Counted from the first letter of the stretch, positions 17,041 through 25,889 are shown. The stretch: DNA of 35,129 nt from Acidimicrobiia bacterium (GCA_030065575.1 JASJDZ010000039.1:1-35129), one strand, 5' to 3'. Notes: generated by a model from the sequence alone, not told the origin. Program-made: numbers and translations.

Positions 17041-18101
17041 GGGAGAACACCTCCATTGGTGGAGCGCAGGAAATCCGCATAGAAGACGCCGACACCAATG
17101 GCAACGCCGAGCCCGGCCAGAATCCAGAATCGGATGATGACCGTCGTCTCCGGCCAGCCCTTCATCTCAAAATGGTGATGAATCGGCGCAATCCGGAAGA
17201 TGCGTTTGCCAAAGACCCGGAAGGTGAACACCTGGAGGATGACCGAAACCGTGGTCATGGCGTATAGCCCACCGAGGAAGATCAGCAGCAAGTGTGTGTT
17301 GGAGAGCAGCGCAAGCGCAGCAAGCGCTCCGCCGATGGCCTGCGAGCCGGTGTCGCCCATGAAGATCCGGGCCGGAGCTGCGTTCCACCAGAGAAAGCCG
17401 AGCACGGCACCGACCACCGCCCCTGCGACTATGGCGAGATCCAGGGCCCCCTCTACCGCATAGAAGTCGGGGTTGCGGGATTGCCAGAATGTGATCAGCA
17501 CGAAGGCCCCGAACACCAGGCTGCCGCTGCCGGCGACAAGACCGTCGAGGCCGTCGGTCAGATTTACAGCGTTGGCTGCTGCGGTCAGCAGGAAGAGTAC
17601 GAGCACCGTGTACAACCACGGACCTAGTTCGATGCCAAGCCCGCGGGCCAGCGAGAGCTCGGTGCTGGTTCCGAGCGAGATTGCCCCCCAGGCAAACAGC
17701 ACCGCCACGAGCAGCTGTCCGAGGAACTTCCAGCGCTTTGACAAACCCATGTTCTGCTTGCGGGCGTACTTGACGAAGTCGTCGAGGAAGCCGATTGCAC
17801 CCATGCCGACGAAAGCCATGAGCGCCAGCCAGCCTTGCCCCGAGAACAGCGGAAGAATGCGGAAGTTCGGTCCAGCCCCCCACTCCCAAACCCGAATATG
17901 AGCAACGATGAATCCGATAACAACGGCGAGGATGATGACAACACCACCCATGGTGGGTGTACCCCGCTTGTGATGGTGGCCCTCAACCTCTTCCTGGATG
18001 AACTGACCAATGTTGTGCTCGCGCAGCGTTCTGATTGCAATCGGTGTCCCGAAGATCGCAATGACAAACGACACGGCTGACGCAATCAGGATCGAAATCA
18101 T
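17037..18101 (-). CDS. mraY: Phospho-N-acetylmuramoyl-pentapeptide transferase MraY
   Basis: MraY joins UDP-MurNAc-pentapeptide to undecaprenyl phosphate, giving lipid I. The 354-residue polytopic membrane protein has about ten helices and the family motifs KRGTPTMGGVVII, FLDDFVKYARKQNMGLSKRWK (the Mg-binding Asp pair), AVNLTDGLDGLVAG, FMGDTGSQAIGG and the cytoplasmic histidine loop PIHHHFEMKGWPE. It overlaps murF (ATGA at its start) and murD (GTGA at its end). Confidence 0.98.
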   Translation of the reverse strand: MISILIASAVSFVIAIFGTPIAIRTLREHNIGQFIQEEVEGHHHKRGTPTMGGVVIILAVVIGFIVAHIRVWEWGAGPNFRILPLFSGQGWLALMAFVGMGAIGFLDDFVKYARKQNMGLSKRWKFLGQLLVAVLFAWGAISLGTSTELSLARGLGIELGPWLYTVLVLFLLTAAANAVNLTDGLDGLVAGSGSLVFGAFVLITFWQSRNPDFYAVEGALDLAIVAGAVVGAVLGFLWWNAAPARIFMGDTGSQAIGGALAALALLSNTHLLLIFLGGLYAMTTVSVILQVFTFRVFGKRIFRIAPIHHHFEMKGWPETTVIIRFWILAGLGVAIGVGVFYADFLRSTNGGVLP

Positions 18102-19426
18102 GCCGTGGCCTCCTCCGCCAGTTGCAGGGCGAGTTGCTCGAGACCGATGGCGCGCGAGGCCTTGACCAGGACAACGTCGCCGTCGCCGACAACCCGGTTG
18201 ACAACGTCGTAGGCCTCTCCCGGGTCGGCGACACTCCTGGCAATTGGGCCCGCTCCCCTGGCGATGCCGGGCTCATCACCGACTGTGATAACGGCGGCGA
18301 AACCCAGGTCGGCGGCAAGCCCTCCAATCCGCTCATGTTCCGAGGTCTCGAGGGGACCTAGCTCAGCCATCATGCCGAGCACGGCGACATGCCGGCCGGG
18401 CATTGCGGCGACTGTTCTCATTGCTGCTTCCATCGAATCCGGGTTTGCGTTGTAGGCATCATTCACGACCGTGAACCGTCCGCGGTGGATTTCCATCCGC
18501 CAGGCGGAACCGACGGCCTGCCCCATTCCTGCTACCAACCTCTCCATATCAACGCCGACGGCGGTACCGGCCGCCACCGCGGCAGCAGCATTCAGCGCCT
18601 GGTGCGCTCCTGCCACCTGGAGATCGACGCGAGCCCGTCGCCCTTCTGCGAAGAGGTCGAAACTCGGATAGCCGCTGGCATCGATTGTGACTTCGCCGAT
18701 GCGCACATCAGCGCTCTCCTCGGCGCCGAAGGTGATCGTGCGGCCGGCGAAGTCACGGTGGAGCCGTCTTTCCCCCGCCGGAAGCACTGCAACACCCTCT
18801 GCAGATAGTCCTTCAATAAGCTCGTACTTCGCGTCGGCAAGATCGTCGGTGGTGCCGAACGTCTCGAGATGCACGACACCGAGATTGGTGATCACCGACA
18901 CATCAGGCTTGACCGCCGGCATCAGATAGGTGATGTGCCCCCGTCCCCGGGAGCCAACCTCGGCGACCAAGTAGTCAATGCCTTCCGGTGCTCCGAGGAT
19001 GGTGAGCGGCACTCCGACCTCGTTGTTGAATGATCGTGGAGACGCCCATGCGTTGGGCAGCGCGCACGCGAGCAGATCTTTCGTCGATGTCTTACCGGAT
19101 GAGCCGGTAACTGCAATCACCGGAACGGCGATGTCGTTGCGAGCGAGTACGGCCAGATCCCGCAATGCCTCGAGCGTGTCCTCGCATTGGATCCTCGGTA
19201 CGCCGGCAAGGTCGTTTCGGCTCGTGAGGACGGCGGATGCGCCGTTCGCCACTGCACTCTCAACGTAGGCGTTTCCATCGACTGATTCGCCGACCACTGC
19301 AACGAAGAGATCGCCGGGTTGGCTGGATCGAGAGTCGGTGCTGATTCGCTCGATGACAATCCCCGCGGCATCAAATGCCGGTGCGCCGAGCTCGGCAGCG
19401 AGCTGATGCAACGATCGCGGCCTCAT
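18098..19426 (-). CDS. murF: UDP-MurNAc-tripeptide-D-alanyl-D-alanine ligase MurF
   Basis: MurF adds D-Ala-D-Ala to the UDP-MurNAc-tripeptide and completes the cytoplasmic precursor. The 442-residue protein has the N-terminal MurE/F-like ISTDSRSSQPGDLFVAVVGE segment, the P-loop TGSSGKTST (107-115), SFNNEVGVPLTIL, NLGVVHLETFGT, and VNDAYNANPDSMEAAM near the C-terminal domain. Start and end are ATGA overlaps with murE and mraY. Ddl, the source of D-Ala-D-Ala, is not encoded in the window. Confidence 0.97.
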   Translation of the reverse strand: MRPRSLHQLAAELGAPAFDAAGIVIERISTDSRSSQPGDLFVAVVGESVDGNAYVESAVANGASAVLTSRNDLAGVPRIQCEDTLEALRDLAVLARNDIAVPVIAVTGSSGKTSTKDLLACALPNAWASPRSFNNEVGVPLTILGAPEGIDYLVAEVGSRGRGHITYLMPAVKPDVSVITNLGVVHLETFGTTDDLADAKYELIEGLSAEGVAVLPAGERRLHRDFAGRTITFGAEESADVRIGEVTIDASGYPSFDLFAEGRRARVDLQVAGAHQALNAAAAVAAGTAVGVDMERLVAGMGQAVGSAWRMEIHRGRFTVVNDAYNANPDSMEAAMRTVAAMPGRHVAVLGMMAELGPLETSEHERIGGLAADLGFAAVITVGDEPGIARGAGPIARSVADPGEAYDVVNRVVGDGDVVLVKASRAIGLEQLALQLAEEATA

Positions 19427-20901
19427 TGCTGCACCCCTTCCAGAGCTGCTAGCTCCTCCCGAGCTACGGTCGCATCGTCAAATGGGACCACTCGGTCGGC
19501 GAACTCCTGAGAGCTCTCGTGACCCTTGCCGAGGAGGAGAACCGCGTCACCGGCGGTGGCGGCCAGAAGACCGACACGGATTGCCTTCCTCCTGTCGGGT
19601 TCGACCACTACCCCGTCCCGGTCGCCGATACCGGAGAGAACCTGCTCAAGAATCAACTCGGGATCCTCGGATCGCGGGTTGTCGGTCGTCACCACCGTTA
19701 GGTCGGCACCGGCCAACGCAGCTCCCATCAGGGGACGCTTCTCCTGATCTCGGTCACCGCCGGCGCCCCCAACGGCGATGACCCGTCCCGCGACGAGGCT
19801 CCTGGCCTCAGCGATGATCCCGGATATGGCGTCGGGGGTGTGGGCGTAATCGACAACGACCCACAGTTCGAGCGCGTTTGCGACTGTGTTGTAGCGCCCC
19901 GGGATCGGTGGCATTTCTGCCAGCCGCTCGAGGCACCCCTCGACATCCCATCCTTTTCGCCAGGCGCAGGCAAGAGCGATTGCGGCGTTGGCGACGTTGA
20001 ATCGCCCGGCCAACGCTGTCTTCCCGTCGTGTTCGACGCCGTCGATCTCAACCGAGAACGTGCTTCCCTCGGGAGTGTCGGCCCGGTGGTGAACCACGAT
20101 GTCGCACGCGTCGCTTGTCCCGACAGAGATGACCGGCAGCTCAGTCTCGCCGGCCAGACGCTTCCCCCAGTCGTCGTCGGTCCAGATCACGGCGGCCGGT
20201 GCCCATGCAGCGGAGAACAGCCGCGCCTTGGCCTGGAAGTAAGCCTCCATCGTTCCGTGGTAGTCGAGATGGTCCTGCGAAAGATTGGTGAAGGCCACAA
20301 CATCGAACCGACAGCCGTTCACCCGGCCCATCTCCATGGCATGTGATGACACTTCGAGTGCGACGTCGGTGATGCGACCGCCGTCGGCGAGACGGCGCAG
20401 AGTGCGGTGGAGATCGTTGGCCTCGGGGGTGGTTCGCGGCGACGACGGCACCCCGTCCAGGTTGGCACTCACCGTCCCGACAACAGCCATGTCGTGAGAC
20501 TCGCTCGGGGCCATCGCCGCCAGCATGTGGGCAACGGTGGTCTTGCCGTTGGTGCCGGTGATTCCGGTGAGTGCAAGCGACTCAGCAGGTCTGCCGTGAA
20601 CCTCAGCCGCTATCCATCCGAGGGCTTGCCGGGTGTCGGCAACCATGAGGTGAGGGACATCGAGGCTGGGCGGCTTGTCAACCACAACAGCTCGTGCGCC
20701 CCGATCGACCGCGGTGGCAACGAAATCGTGCCCGTCGGCGCGTGATCCCCGGATCGCCACGTAGAGGCTGCCGGGTACTACCTCCCGGCTATCGATGTGG
20801 ACATCCGACACCGCAGCATCCCCATGGCACTGGATCCCCGCCACGGCCGGCTCGATCGCCGTGGCAAGAGATGACAGGGAGACGCTGCGACTACTGGCCA
20901 T
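19423..20901 (-). CDS. murE: UDP-MurNAc-L-Ala-D-Glu-diaminopimelate ligase MurE
   Basis: MurE adds the third residue of the stem peptide. The 492-residue protein has the P-loop TGTNGKTT (115-122), NLSQDHLDYH (206-215), the carbamylated-lysine segment YFQAKARLF (K225) and the specificity motif DNPR at 407-410. DNPR is the signature of meso-diaminopimelate-adding MurE rather than the lysine type, so the wall is predicted to contain meso-DAP. Its ATG lies inside the end of ftsI (11-bp overlap), and its stop overlaps the murF ATG. Confidence 0.97.
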   Translation of the reverse strand: MASSRSVSLSSLATAIEPAVAGIQCHGDAAVSDVHIDSREVVPGSLYVAIRGSRADGHDFVATAVDRGARAVVVDKPPSLDVPHLMVADTRQALGWIAAEVHGRPAESLALTGITGTNGKTTVAHMLAAMAPSESHDMAVVGTVSANLDGVPSSPRTTPEANDLHRTLRRLADGGRITDVALEVSSHAMEMGRVNGCRFDVVAFTNLSQDHLDYHGTMEAYFQAKARLFSAAWAPAAVIWTDDDWGKRLAGETELPVISVGTSDACDIVVHHRADTPEGSTFSVEIDGVEHDGKTALAGRFNVANAAIALACAWRKGWDVEGCLERLAEMPPIPGRYNTVANALELWVVVDYAHTPDAISGIIAEARSLVAGRVIAVGGAGGDRDQEKRPLMGAALAGADLTVVTTDNPRSEDPELILEQVLSGIGDRDGVVVEPDRRKAIRVGLLAATAGDAVLLLGKGHESSQEFADRVVPFDDATVAREELAALEGVQQ

Positions 20902-22684
20902 TGGGAGTCACACCCAGCGCTTGCAGAGCCGTCTCCGCAACCCGGGCAAACACCGGAGCCGCAGAAACCCCACCAAACTTCAGCTCGACGGTGCTGCCGT
21001 CCTCTTCGATTTCCCCGTGCGGCGAGTCCAGCACTACCGCGATGACAATCTCGGGATCATTGATCGGCGCGATCCCGATGAACGAGGCAATCCGATCGTT
21101 CTCGCTATAGACGCCTTCTTCAAAGATGAACTTCTCTGTCGTACCGGTCTTGCCGCCGACTGAGTAGCCGGGAACGGCTGCCCGATGACCGGTACCGTGC
21201 TCGACCACGGCATTGAGCAGCCCCCGCATCTGGCGGGCAGTCTCCCGTTGCAGCACCGGCCGCTGACTGGGAACAGTCACCTCGAGCGAGCCGTCGGGAT
21301 GAATCAACTCGGCCACGAGATGTGGCTGGACCCACACCCCGTCATTGGCGATCGTGCCGAACACCGCGGCCATCTGGAGGGCAGTGACATCCATGCGGTA
21401 GCCGATCGCAGTTGAAGCCCCGGCGGTTGCCGATACCCAGTCCCGCACCGGGCGCAGCAGTCCCGGCACCTCGCCGGGAATCGAGTCACCGGAGATGTTC
21501 CCGAGGCCAAATGCCTCGAGGTACTGGTAGTGCAGCTCGTTGCCGAGTTGCTCCTGGATCATGATCGTGCCGACGTTGGAAGACTTAGTGATGATCTCGG
21601 CAACGCTCATCTTGCGCCCCTCGCTGCGCTTGACATCGGTGTACGGCTCCTCCTTGCCGTCCACTTCGTACTCCGCCGGTACCCACCACGCGTCCTGCGG
21701 TGTGATCAGACCCTGATCTAGGGCGGCAGCCACGGTGATCACCTTCGCCGTCGATCCCGGCTCGTAGACGTCGGTGACCGCACGGTTGCGGACTGCCGCC
21801 GGATCGATGGATTGGCGATCGTTTGGATCAAACGTGGGGGCCGTGGCCATGGCCAGGATCTCGCCGGTGCGGGGATTGAGCACAACAATCGTGGCCGATG
21901 CTGCATGGGTGTCCGCCACCGCCTCCGCAGCAGCTTGCTGAGCCACGTATTGGACCTGCGGATCGATAGTGGTCCTGATGTCGACACCGGCAATGGCCGG
22001 CTCCACCTGTAGCTCGCCCAGCGGGATCGGGTTCCCCTCCGGATCCCGCTCGAGAATCTGGGTTCCGGGAGTACCGGTGAGAACGTCGTTGTAGTGCGCC
22101 TCCAACCCTTCCAAGCCTTCCTGTGTGTCCTGCTGAATGAAGCCGAGGATCTGTGCGGCGAGGTCCCCTGAGGGGTAAACCCGGTACGGCTCGGTGCGCA
22201 GGTAGATGCCGTCGAAGTCGGAGGGGCACGTGGAGGGGTCATCGCCGCCCCGACACTCGGCTACAGCATCCATCGCCGATTGCAGTTGCTCCTCCTGGTC
22301 GGACGTTATGTGCTTCGCTACGTAGGCAAAACGGGCATCAGGCCGATCGAGCTTCTCGACCAACTCGGCGACCGTCGCTCCCACTAACGGCGCGAGCACC
22401 TGTGCAGTTCCTTCGGGATCGAAGACGAGTGACGGATCAGCGATGACCGTCGGCATGTCAACGGTTATTGCCAGCTCGATACCGTCCCGGTCGAAGATCG
22501 TGCCCCGCTTAGCGGCTATATCTTCGACCCGGATGCGCTGGTTCTCGCCATCCGCAACGAACGTGGCCGCCTCGACGACCTGCACCTGGAATAGGCGGTA
22601 TCCGATCCCAAGCCAGGCAAGGATGAACACGACACCGACCAGAGCCACCCGCAGGTCACGCACGCGCCAGGTCGGGCGCAGCAC
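20891..22684 (-). CDS. ftsI: Septal class B penicillin-binding protein FtsI (PBP3)
   Basis: FtsI crosslinks septal peptidoglycan by transpeptidation. The 597-residue protein has a short cytoplasmic tail, one transmembrane helix (about 11-33), a PBP-dimer domain with AAKRGTIFDRDGIELA, and a transpeptidase domain with S311-TAK (SxxK; nucleophile S311), S368-S-N370 (SxN) and K512-TG. A segment with two cysteines (AECRGGDDPSTCPSD, about 142-156) in the pedestal region might form a disulfide. No PASTA repeats are present. Start is GTG 22684 with a weak G-rich site upstream; 114 bp separate it from the ftsL-like stop, the largest gap in the block after the mraZ-rsmH gap. Confidence 0.96.
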   Translation of the reverse strand: MLRPTWRVRDLRVALVGVVFILAWLGIGYRLFQVQVVEAATFVADGENQRIRVEDIAAKRGTIFDRDGIELAITVDMPTVIADPSLVFDPEGTAQVLAPLVGATVAELVEKLDRPDARFAYVAKHITSDQEEQLQSAMDAVAECRGGDDPSTCPSDFDGIYLRTEPYRVYPSGDLAAQILGFIQQDTQEGLEGLEAHYNDVLTGTPGTQILERDPEGNPIPLGELQVEPAIAGVDIRTTIDPQVQYVAQQAAAEAVADTHAASATIVVLNPRTGEILAMATAPTFDPNDRQSIDPAAVRNRAVTDVYEPGSTAKVITVAAALDQGLITPQDAWWVPAEYEVDGKEEPYTDVKRSEGRKMSVAEIITKSSNVGTIMIQEQLGNELHYQYLEAFGLGNISGDSIPGEVPGLLRPVRDWVSATAGASTAIGYRMDVTALQMAAVFGTIANDGVWVQPHLVAELIHPDGSLEVTVPSQRPVLQRETARQMRGLLNAVVEHGTGHRAAVPGYSVGGKTGTTEKFIFEEGVYSENDRIASFIGIAPINDPEIVIAVVLDSPHGEIEEDGSTVELKFGGVSAAPVFARVAETALQALGVTPNGQ

Positions 22685-22798
22685 GTCAGCACCCCGGCGG
22701 TGCCAGGAGTCCGTTGTCTCCCAGGCCGCCAGCGATCGGCCGAACAGGTACTTGGTTCGTTGCGCAACTCACCACAGGGATACCGCCCGATACCCAGG

Positions 22799-23203
22799 TC
22801 ATGGTTGTGCGCTCAGGATTGCCTCGAGTTGCGCCCACCGGTAGTCAGGGTCGAGCTCATCGATGCTCACCACCGGTACGGAAAGGGCGACTCTCTGGTC
22901 TGGATAGATCATCCCCAGATCCGCGATCTGACCCTCGAGCAGCGCGGGGTCCTGGATCTGGGCAAGCTCGTAGCGAAGCTGCCAGTGCAGCTCTTCTTGA
23001 ATTGCGATCTGCTCTTCGAGCTCCTGAATCTCAAACGCGGAGTGGTCAAGGGAGATGCGGGAGTAAATGAGGCCAAAGAAGGCGATAGTCACGGCGAGCG
23101 CAAAGACGACCCAGTGGCTGATCTTGGTACGGGGCCGCCGGGTGTTGCCGGGGATCACCTGCAGGGAAGGCTGTTCGCCGCGTTGCTGATGAGCCAGAGT
23201 CAT
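22799..23203 (-). CDS. FtsL-like bitopic division protein
   Basis: This is a 134-residue protein with a basic cytoplasmic tail (about 1-28), one transmembrane helix (about 30-48, WVVFALAVTIAFFGLIYS) and an extracytoplasmic coiled coil (about 55-85, EIQELEEQIAIQEELHWQLRYELAQI), followed by a short tail. Topology, size and position between rsmH and ftsI match FtsL, which with FtsB activates FtsWI. FtsL is poorly conserved, and a DivIC/FtsB-type septum initiator would look similar, so the family name rests on synteny. The ATG at 23203 overlaps the rsmH stop as ATGA; an upstream in-frame ATG lies inside rsmH and is rejected. Confidence 0.82.
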   Translation of the reverse strand: MTLAHQQRGEQPSLQVIPGNTRRPRTKISHWVVFALAVTIAFFGLIYSRISLDHSAFEIQELEEQIAIQEELHWQLRYELAQIQDPALLEGQIADLGMIYPDQRVALSVPVVSIDELDPDYRWAQLEAILSAQP

Positions 23204-24144
23204 GAGCCCACCTTCTCGACAACCCGCAGCAGTGCAGACCGCGCCCGAGGGTTGGCGGCGATTTCCGCCTCGCTCGGACGTATGGGTTTGCGGACGGGCA
23301 GCCGGAGATCGGCTACCCGTCCACAGTTGCACACGGGGAAGTCGGGGGGACACTCACAGCCGGATGTGCCTGCTGCGAAGCGTCTCTTGACAATGCGATC
23401 CTCGAGCGAGTGGTAGCTGATCACCAGCACCCTCCCGCCGGGACGCGTCCAACGGATCGCTGCCTCAAGACCAAGCTCGAGCGAGCCCAATTCGTTGTTG
23501 ACTGCGATCCTGATGGCCTGGAAAACCTTCTTGGCTGGATGCTTACGACGCCGGACGGCAGCGGGGACGGCGTCGGCGACTGTTTCGGCAAGCTGCGCCG
23601 TGTCCAGGATGGGCCGGGCAGCGACGATGGCCCGGGCAATGCGCCGGGCCAGGCGTTCTTCTCCGTAGCGCCAGAGGATGTCAGCAATGTCATCCACCGG
23701 CCACTCGTTGACGATTGTGTCTGCCCCGAGTTCGGCGTCGCGGTCCATCCGCATATCGATTGGTCCGCGACGCCGATAGGAGAAGCCACGCTCGGGCTCA
23801 TCGAGTTGGTGGGAGGAGACACCAATGTCGAAGAGGAATCCGTCAATGCATGATGTTGGAGAACCATCAGCAGCCACCTCGCCACAGATCTCCGTTGCGA
23901 TCTGGTCGATCGAGGCGAAGTTGGCCTGAACCAGCCGGACCGTTGCTGCGGCCGGGCCCTGAGCTATCGCGTCGGGATCCTGGTCGATCGCCACGATCTC
24001 GAGTTCCGGGAACGCCTTCAGCAGGGCGCGGGTGTGTCCCCCGCCGCCGTAGGTCGCGTCGACCATCAGCCGCGGCGATACCGGCCGCATCAAATCGACG
24101 ACCTCGTTCGCCATCACCGGTTGGTGATACTGGTTCTGAACCAT
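23200..24144 (-). CDS. rsmH: 16S rRNA (cytosine-1402-N4)-methyltransferase RsmH (MraW)
   Basis: RsmH methylates N4 of C1402 in the decoding centre of 16S rRNA using SAM. The 314-residue protein has the opening HQPVMANEVVDLM, SAM-binding motif DATYGGGGHTRALL (29-42) and VAIDQDPDA, the family-specific FLFDIGVSSHQLDEPERGFSYR, and the C-terminal SYHSLEDRIVKRRFA with a CPPDFPVCNC cysteine segment. ATG 24144 is chosen because it starts the conserved region and has a GGGGGA Shine-Dalgarno 8 nt upstream. That site lies in the 3' arm of a long stem (24145-24225), which suggests translational control. Confidence 0.95.
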   Translation of the reverse strand: MVQNQYHQPVMANEVVDLMRPVSPRLMVDATYGGGGHTRALLKAFPELEIVAIDQDPDAIAQGPAAATVRLVQANFASIDQIATEICGEVAADGSPTSCIDGFLFDIGVSSHQLDEPERGFSYRRRGPIDMRMDRDAELGADTIVNEWPVDDIADILWRYGEERLARRIARAIVAARPILDTAQLAETVADAVPAAVRRRKHPAKKVFQAIRIAVNNELGSLELGLEAAIRWTRPGGRVLVISYHSLEDRIVKRRFAAGTSGCECPPDFPVCNCGRVADLRLPVRKPIRPSEAEIAANPRARSALLRVVEKVGS

Positions 24145-24225
24145 GGTCAGTCCCCCGGAGCGCTGGCGCCAAAGTGGAAGCGGGCGGAGTAAGGGGCCTC
24201 CCAATTGGCATCCGAGGGACTGACC
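24145..24225 (-). promoter_or_regulatory. Long stem-loop in the rsmH leader that occludes its ribosome binding site
   Basis: On the minus-strand transcript, bases from 24225 to 24211 pair with bases from 24159 to 24145 as a 15-bp stem: 10 perfect pairs (GGTCAGTCCC with GGGACTGACC), one G-U, then four more Watson-Crick pairs. The 3' arm ends directly before the rsmH ATG and contains its GGGGGA Shine-Dalgarno. The 51-nt loop can add an inner GCCAA/TTGGC helix. A structured mraW RNA motif has been described upstream of mraW genes in actinobacteria, and this may be a relative; that could not be checked here. Confidence 0.7.
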
Positions 24226-24276
24226 GTGAGCCAGAACCAGTTGTTGTCATGTCTTCAGTTGTCAATGTGCGGCGCG

Positions 24277-24714
24277 TCATATCTCTTGACCGCCGGTTCC
24301 GATGGGCTGCTCGACGTTCTGGAAGTACGCACCGGCGATCTCCTTCTCGCCGCTCCAGACCTCGGTGGACCAGACCTCGACGAATTCGCCCTGACCGAGC
24401 AACGTGACGTCCTTGTCCAGATTCGCCCACTCCTTGAGGGCATCCGAGATGGGGATCCGACCCTGCTTGTCGGGGGTGGCCTCGGTTCCGGTACCGAGGA
24501 AGATGCGCCGGAACATGCGCCCCTCGCGGTCGGTCGAAGGCAGATTCATGACCCGGGCGTATTCCTGCTCGAACGCGGGCGGAGTCCAGACGGAGAGGCA
24601 GCCTTCCTGACCGGGTGTCACGTAGCAGCCGTCCTCCAGTTTTGGCCGGAACTTACGAGGCATCACCAGTCGCCCTTTGGCGTCGAGTGTGTGTTCGTAC
24701 GTCCCCAAGAACAT
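24277..24714 (-). CDS. mraZ: Transcriptional regulator MraZ
   Basis: MraZ is an AbrB-fold DNA-binding protein that represses or tunes its own dcw operon by binding TGGGN direct repeats. The 145-residue protein carries two SpoVT/AbrB-like repeats, each with the DxxGRxxxP-type signature: DAKGRLVMP (11-19) and DKQGRIPIS (82-90). The start is ATG 24714 (MFLGTYEHTLDAKGR), with GGAG-rich Shine-Dalgarno sequence upstream. It is the first gene of the dcw block, and four putative MraZ boxes lie 30-64 bp before its start codon. A 132-bp gap with a stem-loop separates it from rsmH. Confidence 0.96.
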   Translation of the reverse strand: MFLGTYEHTLDAKGRLVMPRKFRPKLEDGCYVTPGQEGCLSVWTPPAFEQEYARVMNLPSTDREGRMFRRIFLGTGTEATPDKQGRIPISDALKEWANLDKDVTLLGQGEFVEVWSTEVWSGEKEIAGAYFQNVEQPIGTGGQEI

Positions 24715-24743
24715 GGAAAACGCTCTCCATCTCCGACATCATC

Positions 24744-24778
24744 TCCCACTGCGCGCCACCCTAACCCACTTCGCGCCA
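24744..24778 (-). promoter_or_regulatory. Putative MraZ operator: four 10-bp-spaced boxes
   Basis: Read on the minus strand the boxes are TGGCG (24778-24774), TGGGT (24768-24764), TGGCG (24758-24754) and TGGGA (24748-24744), each separated by exactly 5 nt. This is the arrangement known for MraZ sites (TGGGN repeats with 5-nt spacers). Two of the four have C in the fourth position. A possible -10 (TAGGGT, 24791-24786) lies just upstream, which would place the boxes in the early transcribed region. Confidence 0.75.
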
Positions 24779-24884
24779 CATGACAACCCTATTTGCCCCC
24801 GTACTACCCCCAGGAACCACAAATAGTTCGATCGACCCACCACCTCGCCGTTTCGGGCCTCCGATACGATGGCTTCCACCTCTC

Positions 24885-25889
24885 ATGGATGCACTGCGAA
24901 GAGAACAGATACTGGGCTACCGCCTCCGGGTGAATCACCTGGCGGGCGAAAGGCTGCCGGCGGGCTCGTTGCCAGTCGCCGCTCGCAGCGGGCTACAAGA
25001 TGGGTCGCCCCGCTCGGCCTTGCTGTCGCTAGCGGCACGAGTCGAGGACGTGGGCCCGGATGACTGGCGAGCCGATGCTCTGGCGCAGGTCTTCGGGCCG
25101 CGGGGTGCGGTCTATGTGGTGCCGGCCGCCGACGTCGGTGTTTTCACTCGGGGGCTACTCCCCCGCCACCCAGCCCGGGTTGCGGAGCTTGAGCAGGTCG
25201 CCGGCCGGGTTCATGCGGTGCTTGGCGGTGCTCCGATGCGTCAGGCGGATGTGATGGCAGCGCTGCCCGGGCTCGCCGGCACGAGAGAGCTGCGCTGGGC
25301 AGCAACGCTGGGGACGCTCGTCGCCACCTGGGACACGGTCGACACGATCGTGCACCCAGCCCCTCGCCCCGCCATTGGTGCCGGGGAGGCACGCCTCGAA
25401 CTGGCCCGCCGGTTCTTCGAGTATCTCGGTCCGGCGACCGTGAAGGACCTGCAATGGTGGCTCGCCGGCTCGCGTGCCGATGCCGCAGCGACGGTGGAAG
25501 CTCTGGGCAACGAGCTAGCGCAGGTCGTGGTCGAGGGTCGGGAGTGCCTTGCGTTGGCGTCCTCACTCCCCCGGCAGGACGATCGGCCCGATCCTGATCT
25601 CGTCCACCTGCTGCCCCCCGACGACGTCTACATAAACCGCCTCAACCGCCACCTGCTCGTCCCTGCCCCAGATCGGCAACGGCTCTTATGGCCACAGGCT
25701 CCCCCACCAGGTGCCCTGATCGTCGGGGGTGAGACACAAGGCACCTGGCGCCGTCTTGGCTCTGCCGTCACGATCACCCCATGGGGCGCACTCTCCCCGC
25801 AACATCGGGAACGCGCCGAAGCGATCGCCGCAGGATGGCCGCTCGGCGATGATTCGAAGGTCACGGTGTCGTGGGCCGATCCGGCATAG
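24885..25889 (+). CDS. Winged-helix DNA-binding domain protein (AlkZ/HTH_42-like)
   Basis: This is a 334-residue protein resembling the winged helix DNA-binding domain family that includes the AlkZ/YcaQ interstrand-crosslink DNA glycosylases. Supporting blocks are an opening helix (RREQILGYRLRVNHLAGERLP), then SALLSLAARVEDVGPDDW, FGPRGAVYVVPAADVGVF, the middle FFEYLGPATVKDLQWWLAGS with HTH character, and a C-terminal segment with LLPPDDVYINRLNRHLLVPAPDRQRLLWP and GTWRR. The classical catalytic QxQ motif of AlkZ is not evident, so glycosylase activity is unproven. The ATG at 24885 is preferred to one at 24780, because the upstream stretch overlaps the mraZ operator region and is Pro-rich and unconserved in character; a TACGAT hexamer (24865-24870) could be its -10. 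It is divergent from mraZ. Confidence 0.7.
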   Translation: MDALRREQILGYRLRVNHLAGERLPAGSLPVAARSGLQDGSPRSALLSLAARVEDVGPDDWRADALAQVFGPRGAVYVVPAADVGVFTRGLLPRHPARVAELEQVAGRVHAVLGGAPMRQADVMAALPGLAGTRELRWAATLGTLVATWDTVDTIVHPAPRPAIGAGEARLELARRFFEYLGPATVKDLQWWLAGSRADAAATVEALGNELAQVVVEGRECLALASSLPRQDDRPDPDLVHLLPPDDVYINRLNRHLLVPAPDRQRLLWPQAPPPGALIVGGETQGTWRRLGSAVTITPWGALSPQHRERAEAIAAGWPLGDDSKVTVSWADPA

